Shown here: piece by piece, positions 44,116-53,605 of the stretch
Numbering within the stretch: the first letter of the stretch is position 1
Layout: each line of letters opens with the position of its first letter
Notes under the pieces: generated by a model
The model's database searches: none
Told to the model about the DNA's origin: nothing
Seen by the model: the letters and a program-made list of their open reading frames with translations, nothing else
Assembly (NCBI RefSeq): GCF_034006445.1
Contig: NZ_JAVESS010000014.1
Span: 1 to 64,000, forward strand
Source of the DNA: Desulfovibrio sp.
GTDB taxonomy: Bacteria; Desulfobacterota; Desulfovibrionia; Desulfovibrionales; Desulfovibrionaceae
Direction of reading: 5' to 3'
DNA: 64,000 bases
Made by a program: the position numbers and the translations under genes

Positions 44116-44603
44116 TGCGGTCACAAAAAAAACCCACACAGCTGTTTTCAGGCATTTTCTGTTTTTTCTGGACAACAGCCCTCTTGACCGCCGTGTTTTC
44201 CGGGCTGTCGCATCTGCCCTTTGCCGTCCGTTACGGCCTCGTCCAGACGGACGCACGCACGACCATATGGCATTACTACGCGGCAGCCGTACTGCTCATG
44301 CTCGGCACATATGCCGTCATTATATGGTGGTGCGGAGGCAGAAGAGAGTTTTCCTTCACACGCTGCGGAGCCATCCGCACGGTTCTGCTGGTATTGCTGT
44401 CCCTCTCGGGCCTGGGCCTCATGCTGCACAACCTGCCCGATGTGGCCCTTTTTGGGAATGCTTACACGGCCATAAAGTTCTGCCACCTATACAGCGCCCT
44501 GCTGCTCGTGCCCATTCTTCTGATGCAGGGAGTGCTGTGGCTTGCCGGAAGACCCAGTTCACTGAAAGCCTGCACCACTGAAAAAGGGCGGCCTTCCGTA
44601 TAA
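44112..44603 (+). CDS. Four-helix membrane protein, probable b-type cytochrome
   Basis: The 163-residue protein has four predicted helices (about 12-33, 53-72, 87-106 and 122-145) and histidines near helix ends (WHYYAAA, MLHNLPD, KFCHLYSALL) that could bind heme b, as in FdnI/HybB-type subunits. It is coupled to the ferredoxin gene through an ATGA overlap. Together they would move electrons between the quinone pool and a periplasmic enzyme encoded elsewhere. Confidence 0.7.
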   Translation: MMRSQKKPTQLFSGIFCFFWTTALLTAVFSGLSHLPFAVRYGLVQTDARTTIWHYYAAAVLLMLGTYAVIIWWCGGRREFSFTRCGAIRTVLLVLLSLSGLGLMLHNLPDVALFGNAYTAIKFCHLYSALLLVPILLMQGVLWLAGRPSSLKACTTEKGRPSV

Positions 44604-44935
44604 CTGCCGCTGCGGCGCTGGAGCAGTTTTATTGGGGAAAACTTTGTGGGGGAGGGACCCTTTTGCAAAAGGGTCTCCTCCCCCACGCCCCCACCCCCCA
44701 AAACTCTTACCGTAAGTGCGCGCAACGCAATGCGGCGTGGAGCCTTCTGAAAATCGCTTTTTGCGCTGAATGGCAATCCCATCTGAAAATAAGCGTGTGG
44801 GAAGGACTCGTATGCATACGAGTTCCTCCCACACGCTCTAACAATTTTATGGTAGTTTGTAGGAAAGCACTGAGTAAAGAGCCTCCCGGAAACACCGTGA
44901 AGCAACGCCGCCAAACGGAATAAATCAGCGTTTCC
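44604..44935. repeat. Mosaic of repeats between the cytochrome b gene and argJ
   Basis: No gene is visible in 332 bp. In order: a G-rich family A palindrome (about 44634-44710); a degenerate relative of 50641-50700 (44722-44775); a 22-bp-arm palindrome at 44793-44836, GCGTGTGGGA to its complement, flanked by TA at 44790-44791 and 44839-44840; and a short family D element (44877-44936). Confidence 0.7.
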
Positions 44936-44936
44936 C
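44877..44936. repeat. TA-flanked element (family D, short form) at the argJ 3' end
   Basis: The 60-bp element shares GCACTGA just before its left end and AAGAGC, TCC and GGAAAC in its left arm, and its right arm (GAAGCAACGCCGCCAAACGG to GCGTTTCCC), with the 138-bp copy at 25039-25176, but lacks the middle. TA at 44875-44876 and 44937-44938 flank it; the right one makes the argJ TAG. Confidence 0.7.
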
Positions 44937-46123
44937 TAAGACCGGTAGTCCGAGTTCAGCGTAACGTACTCATGCCCAAGATCCGAGGCCTTGAAGCTGT
45001 ATGAGCCATTGCCGTTGCCAAGTTCAATGTCCACCTGCACGTCCTTGCCCTTGAGCAGCTCGGCCAGCGCGTCTTCCTGGTCGTCATTCACCGGGCAGCC
45101 CTTCCGGAAGCGCTCAATGCCGCAAAGTTTCATGCTGACCTTGGCCGGGTCGAACTTTGCGCCGCTGTAACCCACCGCCGTCACGATACGCCCCCAGTTG
45201 GCGTCGCCGCCGTAAATGGCGGTCTTTACCAACTGCGAATGCCCCACGCTGCGGGCCACCAGTTCCGCGTCGGCATCATTGGCCGCGCCAGTCACCGTGA
45301 TATGGATAACCTTGTGCGCGCCTTCGCCGTCCTTGACCAGCATGTAGGAGACCTGGGCCAGAATGGCGGTAAGCGCTTCTTCAAGCAGGCCCATATCCGC
45401 CGCGCTCGCGGCGGTCACGCCGGAAGCGCCGTTGGCAAGGCCAAGAATGGTGTCATTGGTGGAGGTATCGCCGTCAACGCTCACGCGGTTGAACGTCTTG
45501 CCGACCGCGCGCCCGAACATGGTCTGCCAGGGTTTGCGCTCCACCTGCGCGTCAGTGAGGGCGACGCAAAGCATGGTGGCCATATTGGGGCAGATCATGC
45601 CCGCGCCCTTGGCCATGACCGTCAGGCGCACCGTACCTCCCGTAAGCGTCACTTCGCGCGTGGCGAATTTGGGGAAGGCGTCGGTGGTCATAAAGGAGCG
45701 GGTAAAACCCTCGGCATCGCGCGTGCCCAGGCTTTTGACAAGCGCAGGCACGGCGTCAAGCCAGCGATCCATCCTGAGATGCGCGCCCACCACGCCGGTG
45801 GACAGCGGCAGAATCGCGTCGGCATCAAGGCCTGTCAGCCCGGCCACCATGGCCTGAGTCGCGCGGCAGTTGGCAAGCCCTTCATCGCCGGTGCAGGCAT
45901 TGGCCTGACCTGCATTGGCAAGCACGGCGCGCGCCGTGCCCGAACGGGTCAAAATTTCCTGGCACACCAGTACCGGTGCGGCCTTGAAAAGATTCTGGGT
46001 AAACATGCCTGCCAGTACAGCGGGAGTGTCGGAAACAATAAGACCAAGGTCGTCCCGACCGGCTTTCTTGAACCCGGCTGCCGCGGCCCCTGCCCTGAAC
46101 CCTTTTGGCAAATCGTTCTGCAT
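44936..46123 (-). CDS. argJ: Bifunctional ornithine acetyltransferase/N-acetylglutamate synthase
   Basis: ArgJ transfers acetyl from N-acetylornithine to glutamate in the cyclic arginine pathway. The self-cleavage motif KGAGMICPNMATML is intact with nucleophile T183. STNDT, NWGRI and the C-terminal EYVTLNSDYRS are typical. The start is the ATG at 46123 with AGGAGA 7 nt upstream; the open frame continues upstream, but that part is repetitive. The protein is 395 residues, standard. Whether it is bifunctional cannot be seen from sequence. The TAG stop lies at the edge of a family D element. Confidence 0.95.
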   Translation of the reverse strand: MQNDLPKGFRAGAAAAGFKKAGRDDLGLIVSDTPAVLAGMFTQNLFKAAPVLVCQEILTRSGTARAVLANAGQANACTGDEGLANCRATQAMVAGLTGLDADAILPLSTGVVGAHLRMDRWLDAVPALVKSLGTRDAEGFTRSFMTTDAFPKFATREVTLTGGTVRLTVMAKGAGMICPNMATMLCVALTDAQVERKPWQTMFGRAVGKTFNRVSVDGDTSTNDTILGLANGASGVTAASAADMGLLEEALTAILAQVSYMLVKDGEGAHKVIHITVTGAANDADAELVARSVGHSQLVKTAIYGGDANWGRIVTAVGYSGAKFDPAKVSMKLCGIERFRKGCPVNDDQEDALAELLKGKDVQVDIELGNGNGSYSFKASDLGHEYVTLNSDYRS

Positions 46124-46290
46124 GGCGCTCTCCTGAAAGTATGTCGTCCGCAGGTAGCACCCAGGCGCACAATGCCGGGCTTGCGGAAGCAAGGTACATG
46201 TTGAAAGCAATTTCACCCTGAAATTGCCCTGACGTCTGTGTTTGCAGACGCTCGCCCTGAAGGCAGTAGCGCAGGCGGCATGCCCAGGTA

Positions 46291-46330
46291 CACGCAGATG
46301 CACGCCGATACACGCTGATACACGCCGATA
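46291..46330. repeat. Four tandem decamers upstream of argJ
   Basis: Four consecutive units of CACGCCGATA or one-to-two-base variants are visible about 170 bp upstream of argJ. Confidence 0.7.
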
Positions 46331-46604
46331 CGCGACAACGCGCGCGTGATGGCCGTGCCCAGGCAGTGGAACATGCAGGTTAACTGCACATCTGCTCAAG
46401 CGTGCAGAGGTGCAATGACCGCACGCTGTTGTGAGCATTTTTGCACTGAACATGCCCGTGATCAACGAGTTTATGGCGTTCGTCGCTGTTTTGGCATAAG
46501 GCGCTGCCCAAAACCAAGGGGAAGGAATCTCGCCTGTTCGCCAGATGTCCTTCCCCTGTCTTCATTTGCCATCGGGCGGCAAGGCCGCCCCTGGCATGAA
46601 GGGT

Positions 46605-46634
46605 AAGGGTCGGCGCATGCAAGCGCCGACCCTT
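46605..46634 (-). terminator. Terminator of the rpsL-rpsG-fusA operon
   Basis: AAGGGTCGGCGC and its exact complement enclose a six-base loop 8 bp after the fusA stop. There is no long U tract on the minus strand. Confidence 0.65.
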
Positions 46635-46641
46635 CTGATGC

Positions 46642-48720
46642 CTATGTTCTGCTCTTCTGGATTTCGTCAGAAATGGCCTGGGGCACCTTTTCGTAATGGT
46701 CGAACTGCATGGTGAAGGTGGCGCGGCCCTGAGTGCGCGAACGCAGGTCAGTGGCATAGCCGAACATGGAAGACAGCGGCACCTGGGCGCGCACGCTCTG
46801 TGCGCCGCCAGCGCGGGCTTCCATGCTCTGCACGCGGCCACGGCGGCCGTTGAGGTCGCCCATGACGTCGCCGAGGTATTCTTCAGGCGTAACCACTTCC
46901 ACGTCCATGATGGGCTCAAGCAGCACGGGGCCGGCCTTGTGCATGGCGTCCTTGATGGCCATGGAGCCAGCCACGTAGAAGGCCTGTTCCGAAGAGTCCA
47001 CTTCATGGTAGGAACCGAAGACCAGCTTGACCTTCACGTCCACCACGGGGAAGCCGGCCATGACGCCAGACTTCAGGGCGTCATTGATGCCCTTGTCCAC
47101 TGCGGGGATGTATTCCTTGGGAATAACGCCGCCGGTGATGCCGTTGATGAACTCATAGCCCTTGCCAGGGTTGGGCTCGACCTCGATGACGACGTGGCCG
47201 TACTGGCCGCGACCGCCGGACTGCTTGGCGTGCTTGAGGTCGGTCTTGGCGGGCTTGGAAATGGTTTCGCGGTAGGCGACCTGGGGCTTGCCCACGTTGG
47301 CGTTGACGCCGAATTCACGGGTCAGACGGTCAACGATGATTTCCAGATGCAGTTCGCCCATACCGGCGATGAGGGTCTGGTTGGTTTCTTCGTCGCCCTT
47401 GACGCGGAACGAGGGGTCTTCCTTGGCCAGCTTGTTGAGGGCGGCGGAAAGAGCGTCGCGGTCGGGCTTGGTCTTGGGCTCGATGGCCACTTCAATGACC
47501 GGCTCGGGAATGTTCAGCGATTCCAGAATGACCGGGCGCTTCTCGTCGCACAGGGTGTCGCCGGTGGAGGCGTTTTTAAGGCCCACCAGAGCCACGATGT
47601 CGCCAGCGCCAGCCCATTTCACGTCTTCACGCTTGTTGGCGTGCATCTTGAGGATGCGGCCGATGCGCTCGCGCTTGGTGGTGTTGGCGTTGTACACGGT
47701 CATGCCGGATTCAAGGAAGCCGGAATAAATACGGAAGAAGGACAGGTGACCGATGAAGGGGTCGGAGAAAAGCTTGAACACAAGACCGGCAAGGGGTTCC
47801 TTGTCGTTGCAGCTGCATTCGATGATTTCGTCTTCCTTGCCGGGCACGTGGCCGGGCATGGGCGGGATGTCCACGGGCGAAGGCAGGTATTCCACAACGG
47901 CGTCAAGCAGGGGCTGCACGCCCATGTTGCGGAAGGCCGAGCCACACATGACGGGCACGATGCTGCGGGCAATGGTGGCCTTGCGGATGCAGGACATGAT
48001 TTCCTCTTCCGTCAGGTTTTCACCGCTCAGGTACTTCTCGAGCAGGACTTCGTCTTCTTCGGCGACGGCTTCCACCATTTCATGATGCTTTTCTTCGTAA
48101 AGTTCCATCATGTCGGCGGGCACGTCCTCAATGAGGAACTCGGCGCCCTTGGTGCTCTTGTCAAAGCGGATGGCCTTGCCGGTCACGAGGTCCACAACGC
48201 CTTCAAATTTGTCTTCAGCGCCGATGGGCAGCTGCAGGGGCACGGCCTTGGCGCCCAGGCGGTCGTGAATCATGCCCACGCAGCGGAAGAAGTTGGCGCC
48301 GATGCGGTCCATCTTGTTCACAAAGCAGATACGGGGCACGTGATAACGGTCGGCCTGACGCCACACGGTTTCAGACTGGGGCTCAACGCCGGCGACGGCG
48401 TCGAACACGCAGACAGCGCCGTCGAGCACGCGCAGGGAACGTTCAACTTCAATGGTGAAGTCCACGTGGCCGGGGGTGTCGATGATGTTGATGCGGCAGT
48501 CTTTCCAGAAGCAGGTGGTGGCAGCGGAGGTAATGGTGATGCCACGCTCCTGTTCCTGCTCCATCCAGTCCATGGTGGCCTGGCCTTCGTGCGTTTCACC
48601 AATCTTATGGTTAACGCCGGTATAAAATAGAATACGCTCGGTGGTGGTCGTTTTGCCGGCGTCAATATGAGCCATGATGCCGATATTGCGCTGTTTGTTT
48701 ACAGGAACGGTGCGGGACAC
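46642..48720 (-). CDS. fusA: Translation elongation factor G
   Basis: EF-G drives ribosomal translocation with GTP. The G1 motif is [10 protein letters not shown]3 DTPGHVD and G4 NKMD, followed by the conserved EF-G domains II-V with YRET and [11 protein letters not shown] place the start at a GTG (48720) because a GGAGGAAAA site lies 8 nt before it; the ATG at 48735 overlaps that ribosome site and has none of its own. This gives 692 residues ([19 protein letters not shown]), the usual length. It follows rpsG by 103 bp. Confidence 0.96.
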   Translation of the reverse strand: MSRTVPVNKQRNIGIMAHIDAGKTTTTERILFYTGVNHKIGETHEGQATMDWMEQEQERGITITSAATTCFWKDCRINIIDTPGHVDFTIEVERSLRVLDGAVCVFDAVAGVEPQSETVWRQADRYHVPRICFVNKMDRIGANFFRCVGMIHDRLGAKAVPLQLPIGAEDKFEGVVDLVTGKAIRFDKSTKGAEFLIEDVPADMMELYEEKHHEMVEAVAEEDEVLLEKYLSGENLTEEEIMSCIRKATIARSIVPVMCGSAFRNMGVQPLLDAVVEYLPSPVDIPPMPGHVPGKEDEIIECSCNDKEPLAGLVFKLFSDPFIGHLSFFRIYSGFLESGMTVYNANTTKRERIGRILKMHANKREDVKWAGAGDIVALVGLKNASTGDTLCDEKRPVILESLNIPEPVIEVAIEPKTKPDRDALSAALNKLAKEDPSFRVKGDEETNQTLIAGMGELHLEIIVDRLTREFGVNANVGKPQVAYRETISKPAKTDLKHAKQSGGRGQYGHVVIEVEPNPGKGYEFINGITGGVIPKEYIPAVDKGINDALKSGVMAGFPVVDVKVKLVFGSYHEVDSSEQAFYVAGSMAIKDAMHKAGPVLLEPIMDVEVVTPEEYLGDVMGDLNGRRGRVQSMEARAGGAQSVRAQVPLSSMFGYATDLRSRTQGRATFTMQFDHYEKVPQAISDEIQKSRT

Positions 48721-48823
48721 AGGGTTTTCCTCCATACTGCGGATGCGGTGTGGTGCAAAACCGACGCCGCTTCCTTACGGATGCGGCGTCGGGATACATT
48801 CATGAGAAAATCGGGACGGCCTC

Positions 48824-49294
48824 TTACCAGCGGTAATGTGAGAAGGCCTTGTTGGCATCAGCCATGCGGTGGGTATCTTCGCGTTTTTTCACCGCGCCAC
48901 CGCGCCCATTGAAAGCATCCAGCAGTTCAGCGGAAAGCTTGGCGGTCATGCCTTTTTCTCCGCGGGAACGAGCGTAGTTGATAAGCCAGCGAATGGACAG
49001 GGAAACCTGGCGTTCGGGGCGCACTTCCATAGGCACCTGATACGTCGCGCCGCCAACACGGCGAGCCTTGACTTCCATGTGGGGCTTCACGTTATCCAGG
49101 GCCTTTTCAAAGGCGCGCATGGGATCTTCACTGGTCTTTTCGGCCAGGGTTTCCAAAGCGCTGTAGAAAATCTTTTCAGCGGCGCCCTTCTTGCCGTCAT
49201 ACATAAGCCGGTTCACGACCTTGGTGACGAGACGGCTGGAGTAAATCGGATCGGGCAGCACTTCCCTTTTGGGAACAGGACCTTTACGGGGCAT
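48824..49294 (-). CDS. rpsG: 30S ribosomal protein S7
   Basis: S7 nucleates assembly of the 30S head. The 156-residue protein starts [16 protein letters not shown], contains [16 protein letters not shown], and ends with FSHYRW, all standard. AAGGAG precedes the ATG. It sits between rpsL and fusA in the conserved str-operon order. Confidence 0.98.
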   Translation of the reverse strand: MPRKGPVPKREVLPDPIYSSRLVTKVVNRLMYDGKKGAAEKIFYSALETLAEKTSEDPMRAFEKALDNVKPHMEVKARRVGGATYQVPMEVRPERQVSLSIRWLINYARSRGEKGMTAKLSAELLDAFNGRGGAVKKREDTHRMADANKAFSHYRW

Positions 49295-49408
49295 GGGGTT
49301 TCTCCTTCATGCGGGTTTCGGCGTCACCAACCCCGCAACGCGCCGGCGCTCCGCAATAACGGGCAGCCTGGCACGCCGCATGGCGCACGCCGTACAAATG
49401 ATAAAACC

Positions 49409-49780
49409 TTATTTGGGGCGCTTGGCGCCGTACTTGGAACGGCTCTTGCGACGATCGGCCACACCGGAGGTATCCAGGGTGCCGCGCACGATGTGGTAAC
49501 GCACGCCGGGCAAGTCTTTTACACGGCCGCCACGGATGATGACGACAGAGTGTTCCTGAAGGTTGTGGCCTTCACCGGGGATGTAAGCCGTCACTTCAAT
49601 GCCGTTGGTCAGGCGCACACGGGCGACCTTACGCAGAGCGGAGTTAGGCTTTTTAGGGGTGGTGGTGTAAACGCGGGTGCAAACGCCACGACGCTGCGGG
49701 CAGGCCTGCAGGGCGGGGGTCTTCTTGCGTTTCAGCACGGCCTTCCGCTCGATGCGGATAAGCTGGTTAATAGTGGGCAT
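49409..49780 (-). CDS. rpsL: 30S ribosomal protein S12
   Basis: S12 is the decoding-centre protein. The 123-residue sequence has [11 protein letters not shown] with the lysine whose mutation gives streptomycin resistance in the wild-type state, and [23 protein letters not shown] precedes the ATG, and a promoter lies 53-81 bp upstream. Confidence 0.98.
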   Translation of the reverse strand: MPTINQLIRIERKAVLKRKKTPALQACPQRRGVCTRVYTTTPKKPNSALRKVARVRLTNGIEVTAYIPGEGHNLQEHSVVIIRGGRVKDLPGVRYHIVRGTLDTSGVADRRKSRSKYGAKRPK

Positions 49781-49832
49781 TCTTTCTCTCCATATTGGAT
49801 ATTACTCTGAACTAAAACCTTTAAGAGGACAG

Positions 49833-49861
49833 GTCATAGCCTGCCCGCCAAAAACTGTCAA
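49833..49861 (-). promoter_or_regulatory. Sigma-70-type promoter of the rpsL-rpsG-fusA operon
   Basis: On the minus strand a perfect -35 TTGACA, exactly 17 nt, and TATGAC lie upstream of rpsL. Confidence 0.7.
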
Positions 49862-49946
49862 TAGCGTTCCGGCATTGGAAACGCCGGGCTTTTTTCTGAC
49901 ATGCCAGAAAAAAATATGTGTTCGCGGGCTGTTGCCGTCGCTCGAC

Positions 49947-50291
49947 CTAATGCGGCATTGACCCTGAAAAAAAATGTATGACCAGCACTCCCGCCACAAT
50001 GAGGCCAAGGCCAAGGCAGGCGGCCATGTCCAGCGTTTGTCCGAACAGGGCGAGGCCCAGGACGGAAACAAGAACAATGCCGATTCCGCTCCAGATGCCG
50101 TATGAGATGCCCATGGGCACAATTTTGAGCACCTGTGCCAGCAGATAAAAAGAAACGCCATAGCCGACCAGGGCGGCCGCCGAGGGCACGATGCGGCTCA
50201 TGCCGTTGGACTGCTTGAGAAAGGCCGTGGCCAGCACCTCAAGCAGAATGGCGCTGCCCAGCTGCACGTAGGCTATGCTGGCGGGACTCAT
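49947..50291 (-). CDS. Small multidrug resistance (SMR) family transporter
   Basis: The 114-residue protein has four membrane helices and the SMR signature, with the essential glutamate at E18 (AILLEVLATAFLKQSNG) and YGIWSGIGIVLVSVLG in the third helix. Such EmrE/SugE proteins exchange protons for cationic drugs or guanidinium. The start is ATG 50291 with AGGAAAG just upstream; longer forms are unlikely. EmrE versus guanidinium-exporter function cannot be decided here. Confidence 0.88.
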   Translation of the reverse strand: MSPASIAYVQLGSAILLEVLATAFLKQSNGMSRIVPSAAALVGYGVSFYLLAQVLKIVPMGISYGIWSGIGIVLVSVLGLALFGQTLDMAACLGLGLIVAGVLVIHFFSGSMPH

Positions 50292-50545
50292 ACTTTCCTC
50301 GTTCACGGGCAAGTTCTGCCATGCCCATGGTTACAACATGCTGACGATTCACGGTCTTTTTGCCAGAAACCTATCAGCGTCGAGAATGCGCATTCGCACA
50401 AAATTTCGCCACGCCCGTTCCGGCTCGCAGCAGCGCAAATAAACCTGGCAAATAAACCTTGCGCGGTGCGCTGCCTAAAAGACGCTGCTTCTGCCTGCCC
50501 CCGCCTCAGATCAGAAACCACTGCGCGCCACACTCTATCGCGACA

Positions 50546-50770
50546 AGAGTTTTAGGGGGTGGGGGCGTGGGGGAGGAGACCCTTTTTTAGAGCATTTAAC
50601 CTTTAAAAAAGGTTAAATGCTCTAACGCTGCACGAGAGTGCGGCGCGCCACAACGTGGCGTGGATTCTGCCGCAAATCGCATTTTCGGCAGAATGACACC
50701 TTTGAAATGTAAAACATTTCAAAGGTAATCTGGTCTAAAGAGGGTCCCTCCCCCACAAAGCCTTTCCAAC
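50546..50770 (-). repeat. Family A G-rich palindrome split by an insertion
   Basis: The arms (about 50546-50587, with GTGGGGGAGGAGACCC, and 50738-50770, with GGGTCCCTCCCCCAC) together make one family A element in reverse orientation. They are separated by the TA-flanked element at 50590-50735 placed in the loop. Confidence 0.8.
50590..50735. mobile_element. TA-flanked 146-bp MITE-like element nested in a palindrome
   Basis: The element lies between TA at 50588-50589 and TA at 50736-50737. Ends are GAGCATTTAACC and the complement of GACCAGATTACC, an imperfect terminal inverted repeat. Inside are two hairpins (50590-50624 and near 50699-50725) and a segment shared with 17905-17975. Removing it and one TA restores a continuous family A stem-loop, which is what TA target-site duplication predicts. 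Confidence 0.7.
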
Positions 50771-50813
50771 AGCACACTCCTGACGGCACAGACAGCCTGC
50801 GCGGCCGGGCGCG

Positions 50814-50878
50814 AAAAAGGGATTTTCATCCTGCCTGCCGCAAAGCGTGCGGAAGGCAAGGTTGAAAACCCCTTTTTT
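50814..50878 (-). terminator. valS terminator
   Basis: On the minus strand a long imperfect hairpin begins AAAAAGGGGTTTTCA and ends TGAAAATCCCTTTTT, with further pairing of TGCCT and CCGCA inside. The U tract follows directly. It starts 22 bp after the valS stop. Confidence 0.8.
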
Positions 50879-50900
50879 ACAGCGCGGTACGCTGTCGCTC

Positions 50901-53567
50901 TTATTCCTCGTTCAAAGCCTCGGCAAAACGCGCGCGCAGCGCGATCATCTTGGCCTTGGCGTCCAGCAGTTTTCCGGCGCGTTCACGTTCACGTTCCACC
51001 ACGTCGGCGGGCGCGCGGCTCACAAAGCTTTCATTGCTGAGCTTCATGTTGACGCCCACAACGTCTTTTTCGAGCTTGGCCAGTTCCTTGTCCAGACGGG
51101 CCAGCTCGCCATTGAGGTCCACCGCGCCGCGCAGGGGCACAATGACCTGGCAGCCTTCGACCACGGCAGAGGCCGAAGCCTTGGGCGCGGACACGTCAAC
51201 GCCCACGGTGAGCTCTTCCAGGCGGGCCAGGGTCAGCATGAGGTCGCGGTTTTCTTCCAGCAGGGTCTGCTGGTCGGCATCCACGGGATGCAGCATGAGG
51301 CTGACGCGGTGCGAGGGGCTGATGCCAAGTTCCGCCTTGATGGTGCGCACGGCCACGATGATGCCCTGAACTAGCTCCATGCTCGCGGCCTCGGTGGGAC
51401 GCACGCAGGCCGGGCGCATGGCCGGGTACAGTTCGCGGGCGAGATCCGTGGGCTTTTCACCGGAGGATACGGGCAGAGCTGCCCAGATTTCGGCGGTGAC
51501 AAAGGGCATGATGGGATGCAGCAGCAGCAGGGTTTCGCGCAGCGCCACCCACAGCACATACTGTGCGGCGGCCTTGCGCTGTTCGTCTTCGCTGTACATG
51601 TCGGGCTTGATCAGTTCGAGGTACCAGTCGCAGAACTCGTTCCACAAGAACTTGTAACCAAGCTGGGCCGCATCGTTGAAGCGGTACTCGGTAAGGGCCA
51701 GATCCATTTCCTGCTTGACCGTCTCAAGCCTGTGCAGCAGCCACTGATGGTGCAAGCCCTGAATGCTGCCAAGATCCACGGGGGCCGGGGCCTCTTCGGG
51801 CAGGTTCATGAGGGCGAAGCGCGCCGCGTTCCAGAGCTTGTTGACAAAATGGCGGTAGCCTTCGATGCGCTCTTCGGAAAGGCGGATGTCGCGGCCCATG
51901 GCGGCAAAGGCCGTAAGGGTGAAGCGCAGGGAGTCACAGCCGTATTTGTCGATCATTTCCAGAGGATTGATGACGTTACCTGTGGACTTGGACATCTTGC
52001 GGCCGGAGGCGTCGCGCACCAGGGCGTGCAGATACACGTCGGCAAAGGGCGGCTTGCCCATAAAATGGATGCCCATCATCATCATGCGGGCCACCCAGAA
52101 GAACAGGATGTCAAAGCCCGTCACCAGCACGGATGTGGGATACCAGCGGTGCAGTTCCTTGGTGTCTTCGGGCCAGCCCATGGTGGAGAAAGGCCAGAGC
52201 GCGGAGGAGAACCAGGTGTCCAGCACGTCCTCGTCCTGCTTGAGGCTGGCGCTGCCGCAGTGGGGGCAGACGTCCGGGGCTTCTTCGGCCACAATAAGCT
52301 GGCCGCAGGCCTCGCAGGTCCAGGCGGGGATGCGGTGCCCCCACCAGATCTGACGGCTGATGCACCAGTCGCGGATATTGTCCAGCCAGTGATAGTAGGT
52401 CTTGAGCCAGTTTTCGGGCAAAATGCGGGTCATGTCGGGCACGGCGTCGCGCGCGGCGGGGGCCATCTTGGTGGCGGCCACAAACCACTGGGTGGACACG
52501 TGCGGCTCCACCACCGTATGGCAGCGGTAGCAGTGGCCCACGGCGTGATCCAGCTCTTCAATGCCCACAAGCTGACCGGCGGCTTCAATGTCGGCCACGA
52601 TTTTTTCGCGGCAGGCTTCCTTGGTCAGGCCTTCATAAATTCCGGCCTCGGCCTTCATGATGCCGTTTTCGTCAATGGCCTGGATAAAGAGCAGATCGTG
52701 CTTTTTGCCGAGCATCCAGTCGTTGTGGTCGTGGCTGGGCGTCACCTTGAGCGCGCCTGTGCCGAACTCGCGGTCCACATAGGCGTCGGCGATGATGGGA
52801 ATCTCGCGCCCGAGCACCGGCACAAGGGCCGTCTTGCCTATCATGTCGGCATAGCGCTCGTCTTCGGGATGCACACAGATAGCAGTGTCGCCGGGGATGG
52901 TTTCAGGGCGCGTGGTGGCGATGACGATGGAGCCGGAGCCGTCCTTGAGAAGGTAGCGCACCTTCCAGAGCTTGCCCCTGCTCTGCTCGTGCTCCACTTC
53001 GTCGTCGGCCAGGGCCGTGTGACAACGGGAGCACCAGTTGATGATATAGTCGCCCTTGTAAATGAGGTCTTCATTGTAGAGCTGCACAAAAACCTTGCGC
53101 ACGGCGGCGGAAAGGCCTTCGTCCATGGTGAAGCGCAGGCGCGACCAGTCCACCGAAGCGCCGAGGGCGCGGATCTGATCAAGAATGCGATGGCCGTAAT
53201 CTTCGCGCCATTCCCACACTCGCTCGATAAAGGCTTCGCGCCCCAGGTCCTTGCGGCCCTTGCCTTCCTTGCCCAGAGCGCGCTCAACCACGTTCTGCGT
53301 GGCAATGCCCGCATGGTCGGTGCCGGGCACCCATAGCACGTTTTTGCCCTTCTGGCGGGCATGGCGGCAGAGCACGTCGATGAGCGTGACGTTGAGGGCG
53401 TGGCCGATGTGCAGCGCGCCGGTGACGTTGGGCGGCGGAATGACTATGGAATAAGGTTCGCCAGGGGCGTCCGGGTCAGGCGTGAAGGTCTTGTCTTCTT
53501 CCCAGTGTTTGCACCACCGGGCTTCCACGTCATGGGGCTCATAGCCCTTGGGGAGGGTATCCGCCAT
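50901..53567 (-). CDS. valS: Valyl-tRNA synthetase
   Basis: ValRS charges tRNA-Val and edits Thr. The 888-residue protein has the HIGH motif PPNVTGALHIGHAL near residue 50, the editing insert, zinc-like cysteine pairs (CEACGQL, CPHCG), KMSKS in GRKMSKSTGN at about 523, and a C-terminal coiled coil (NGELARLDKELAKLEKDV). A GGAG site precedes the ATG. It is divergent from the BPL_N gene with only 38 bp between starts. Confidence 0.97.
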   Translation of the reverse strand: MADTLPKGYEPHDVEARWCKHWEEDKTFTPDPDAPGEPYSIVIPPPNVTGALHIGHALNVTLIDVLCRHARQKGKNVLWVPGTDHAGIATQNVVERALGKEGKGRKDLGREAFIERVWEWREDYGHRILDQIRALGASVDWSRLRFTMDEGLSAAVRKVFVQLYNEDLIYKGDYIINWCSRCHTALADDEVEHEQSRGKLWKVRYLLKDGSGSIVIATTRPETIPGDTAICVHPEDERYADMIGKTALVPVLGREIPIIADAYVDREFGTGALKVTPSHDHNDWMLGKKHDLLFIQAIDENGIMKAEAGIYEGLTKEACREKIVADIEAAGQLVGIEELDHAVGHCYRCHTVVEPHVSTQWFVAATKMAPAARDAVPDMTRILPENWLKTYYHWLDNIRDWCISRQIWWGHRIPAWTCEACGQLIVAEEAPDVCPHCGSASLKQDEDVLDTWFSSALWPFSTMGWPEDTKELHRWYPTSVLVTGFDILFFWVARMMMMGIHFMGKPPFADVYLHALVRDASGRKMSKSTGNVINPLEMIDKYGCDSLRFTLTAFAAMGRDIRLSEERIEGYRHFVNKLWNAARFALMNLPEEAPAPVDLGSIQGLHHQWLLHRLETVKQEMDLALTEYRFNDAAQLGYKFLWNEFCDWYLELIKPDMYSEDEQRKAAAQYVLWVALRETLLLLHPIMPFVTAEIWAALPVSSGEKPTDLARELYPAMRPACVRPTEAASMELVQGIIVAVRTIKAELGISPSHRVSLMLHPVDADQQTLLEENRDLMLTLARLEELTVGVDVSAPKASASAVVEGCQVIVPLRGAVDLNGELARLDKELAKLEKDVVGVNMKLSNESFVSRAPADVVERERERAGKLLDAKAKMIALRARFAEALNEE

Positions 53568-53605
53568 CTTGCATTCTCCGTAAAAGGCGGCAATAGTGCA
53601 GCACT

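Larger units (their letters stand above)
46124..46641. other. Intergenic region, 518 bp, between argJ and fusA
   Basis: No gene is visible. It contains a small hairpin around 46208-46228 (GCAATTTCA...TGAAATTGC, similar to 57161-57185), a decamer array (46291-46330), and the fusA-side hairpin at 46605-46634. It must also contain the argJ promoter, which I cannot place. Confidence 0.45.
50292..50900. other. Repeat-rich gap between the SMR gene and valS, 609 bp
   Basis: No gene is visible. The left part (50375-50480) has weak resemblance to the 19046/24939 repeat (GCAAATAAAC...TTGCGC). The centre is the family A palindrome interrupted by another element (50546-50770). The right end is the valS terminator. 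Confidence 0.6.

Noticed and set aside
46696..48630. Plus-strand open frame of 644 codons opposite fusA
   Set aside because: It is the complement of EF-G with a skewed Gly/His/Val composition and no ribosome site.
50590..50735. Autonomous insertion sequence
   Set aside because: No transposase frame is present in this or any related element, so only a non-autonomous MITE-like interpretation is possible.
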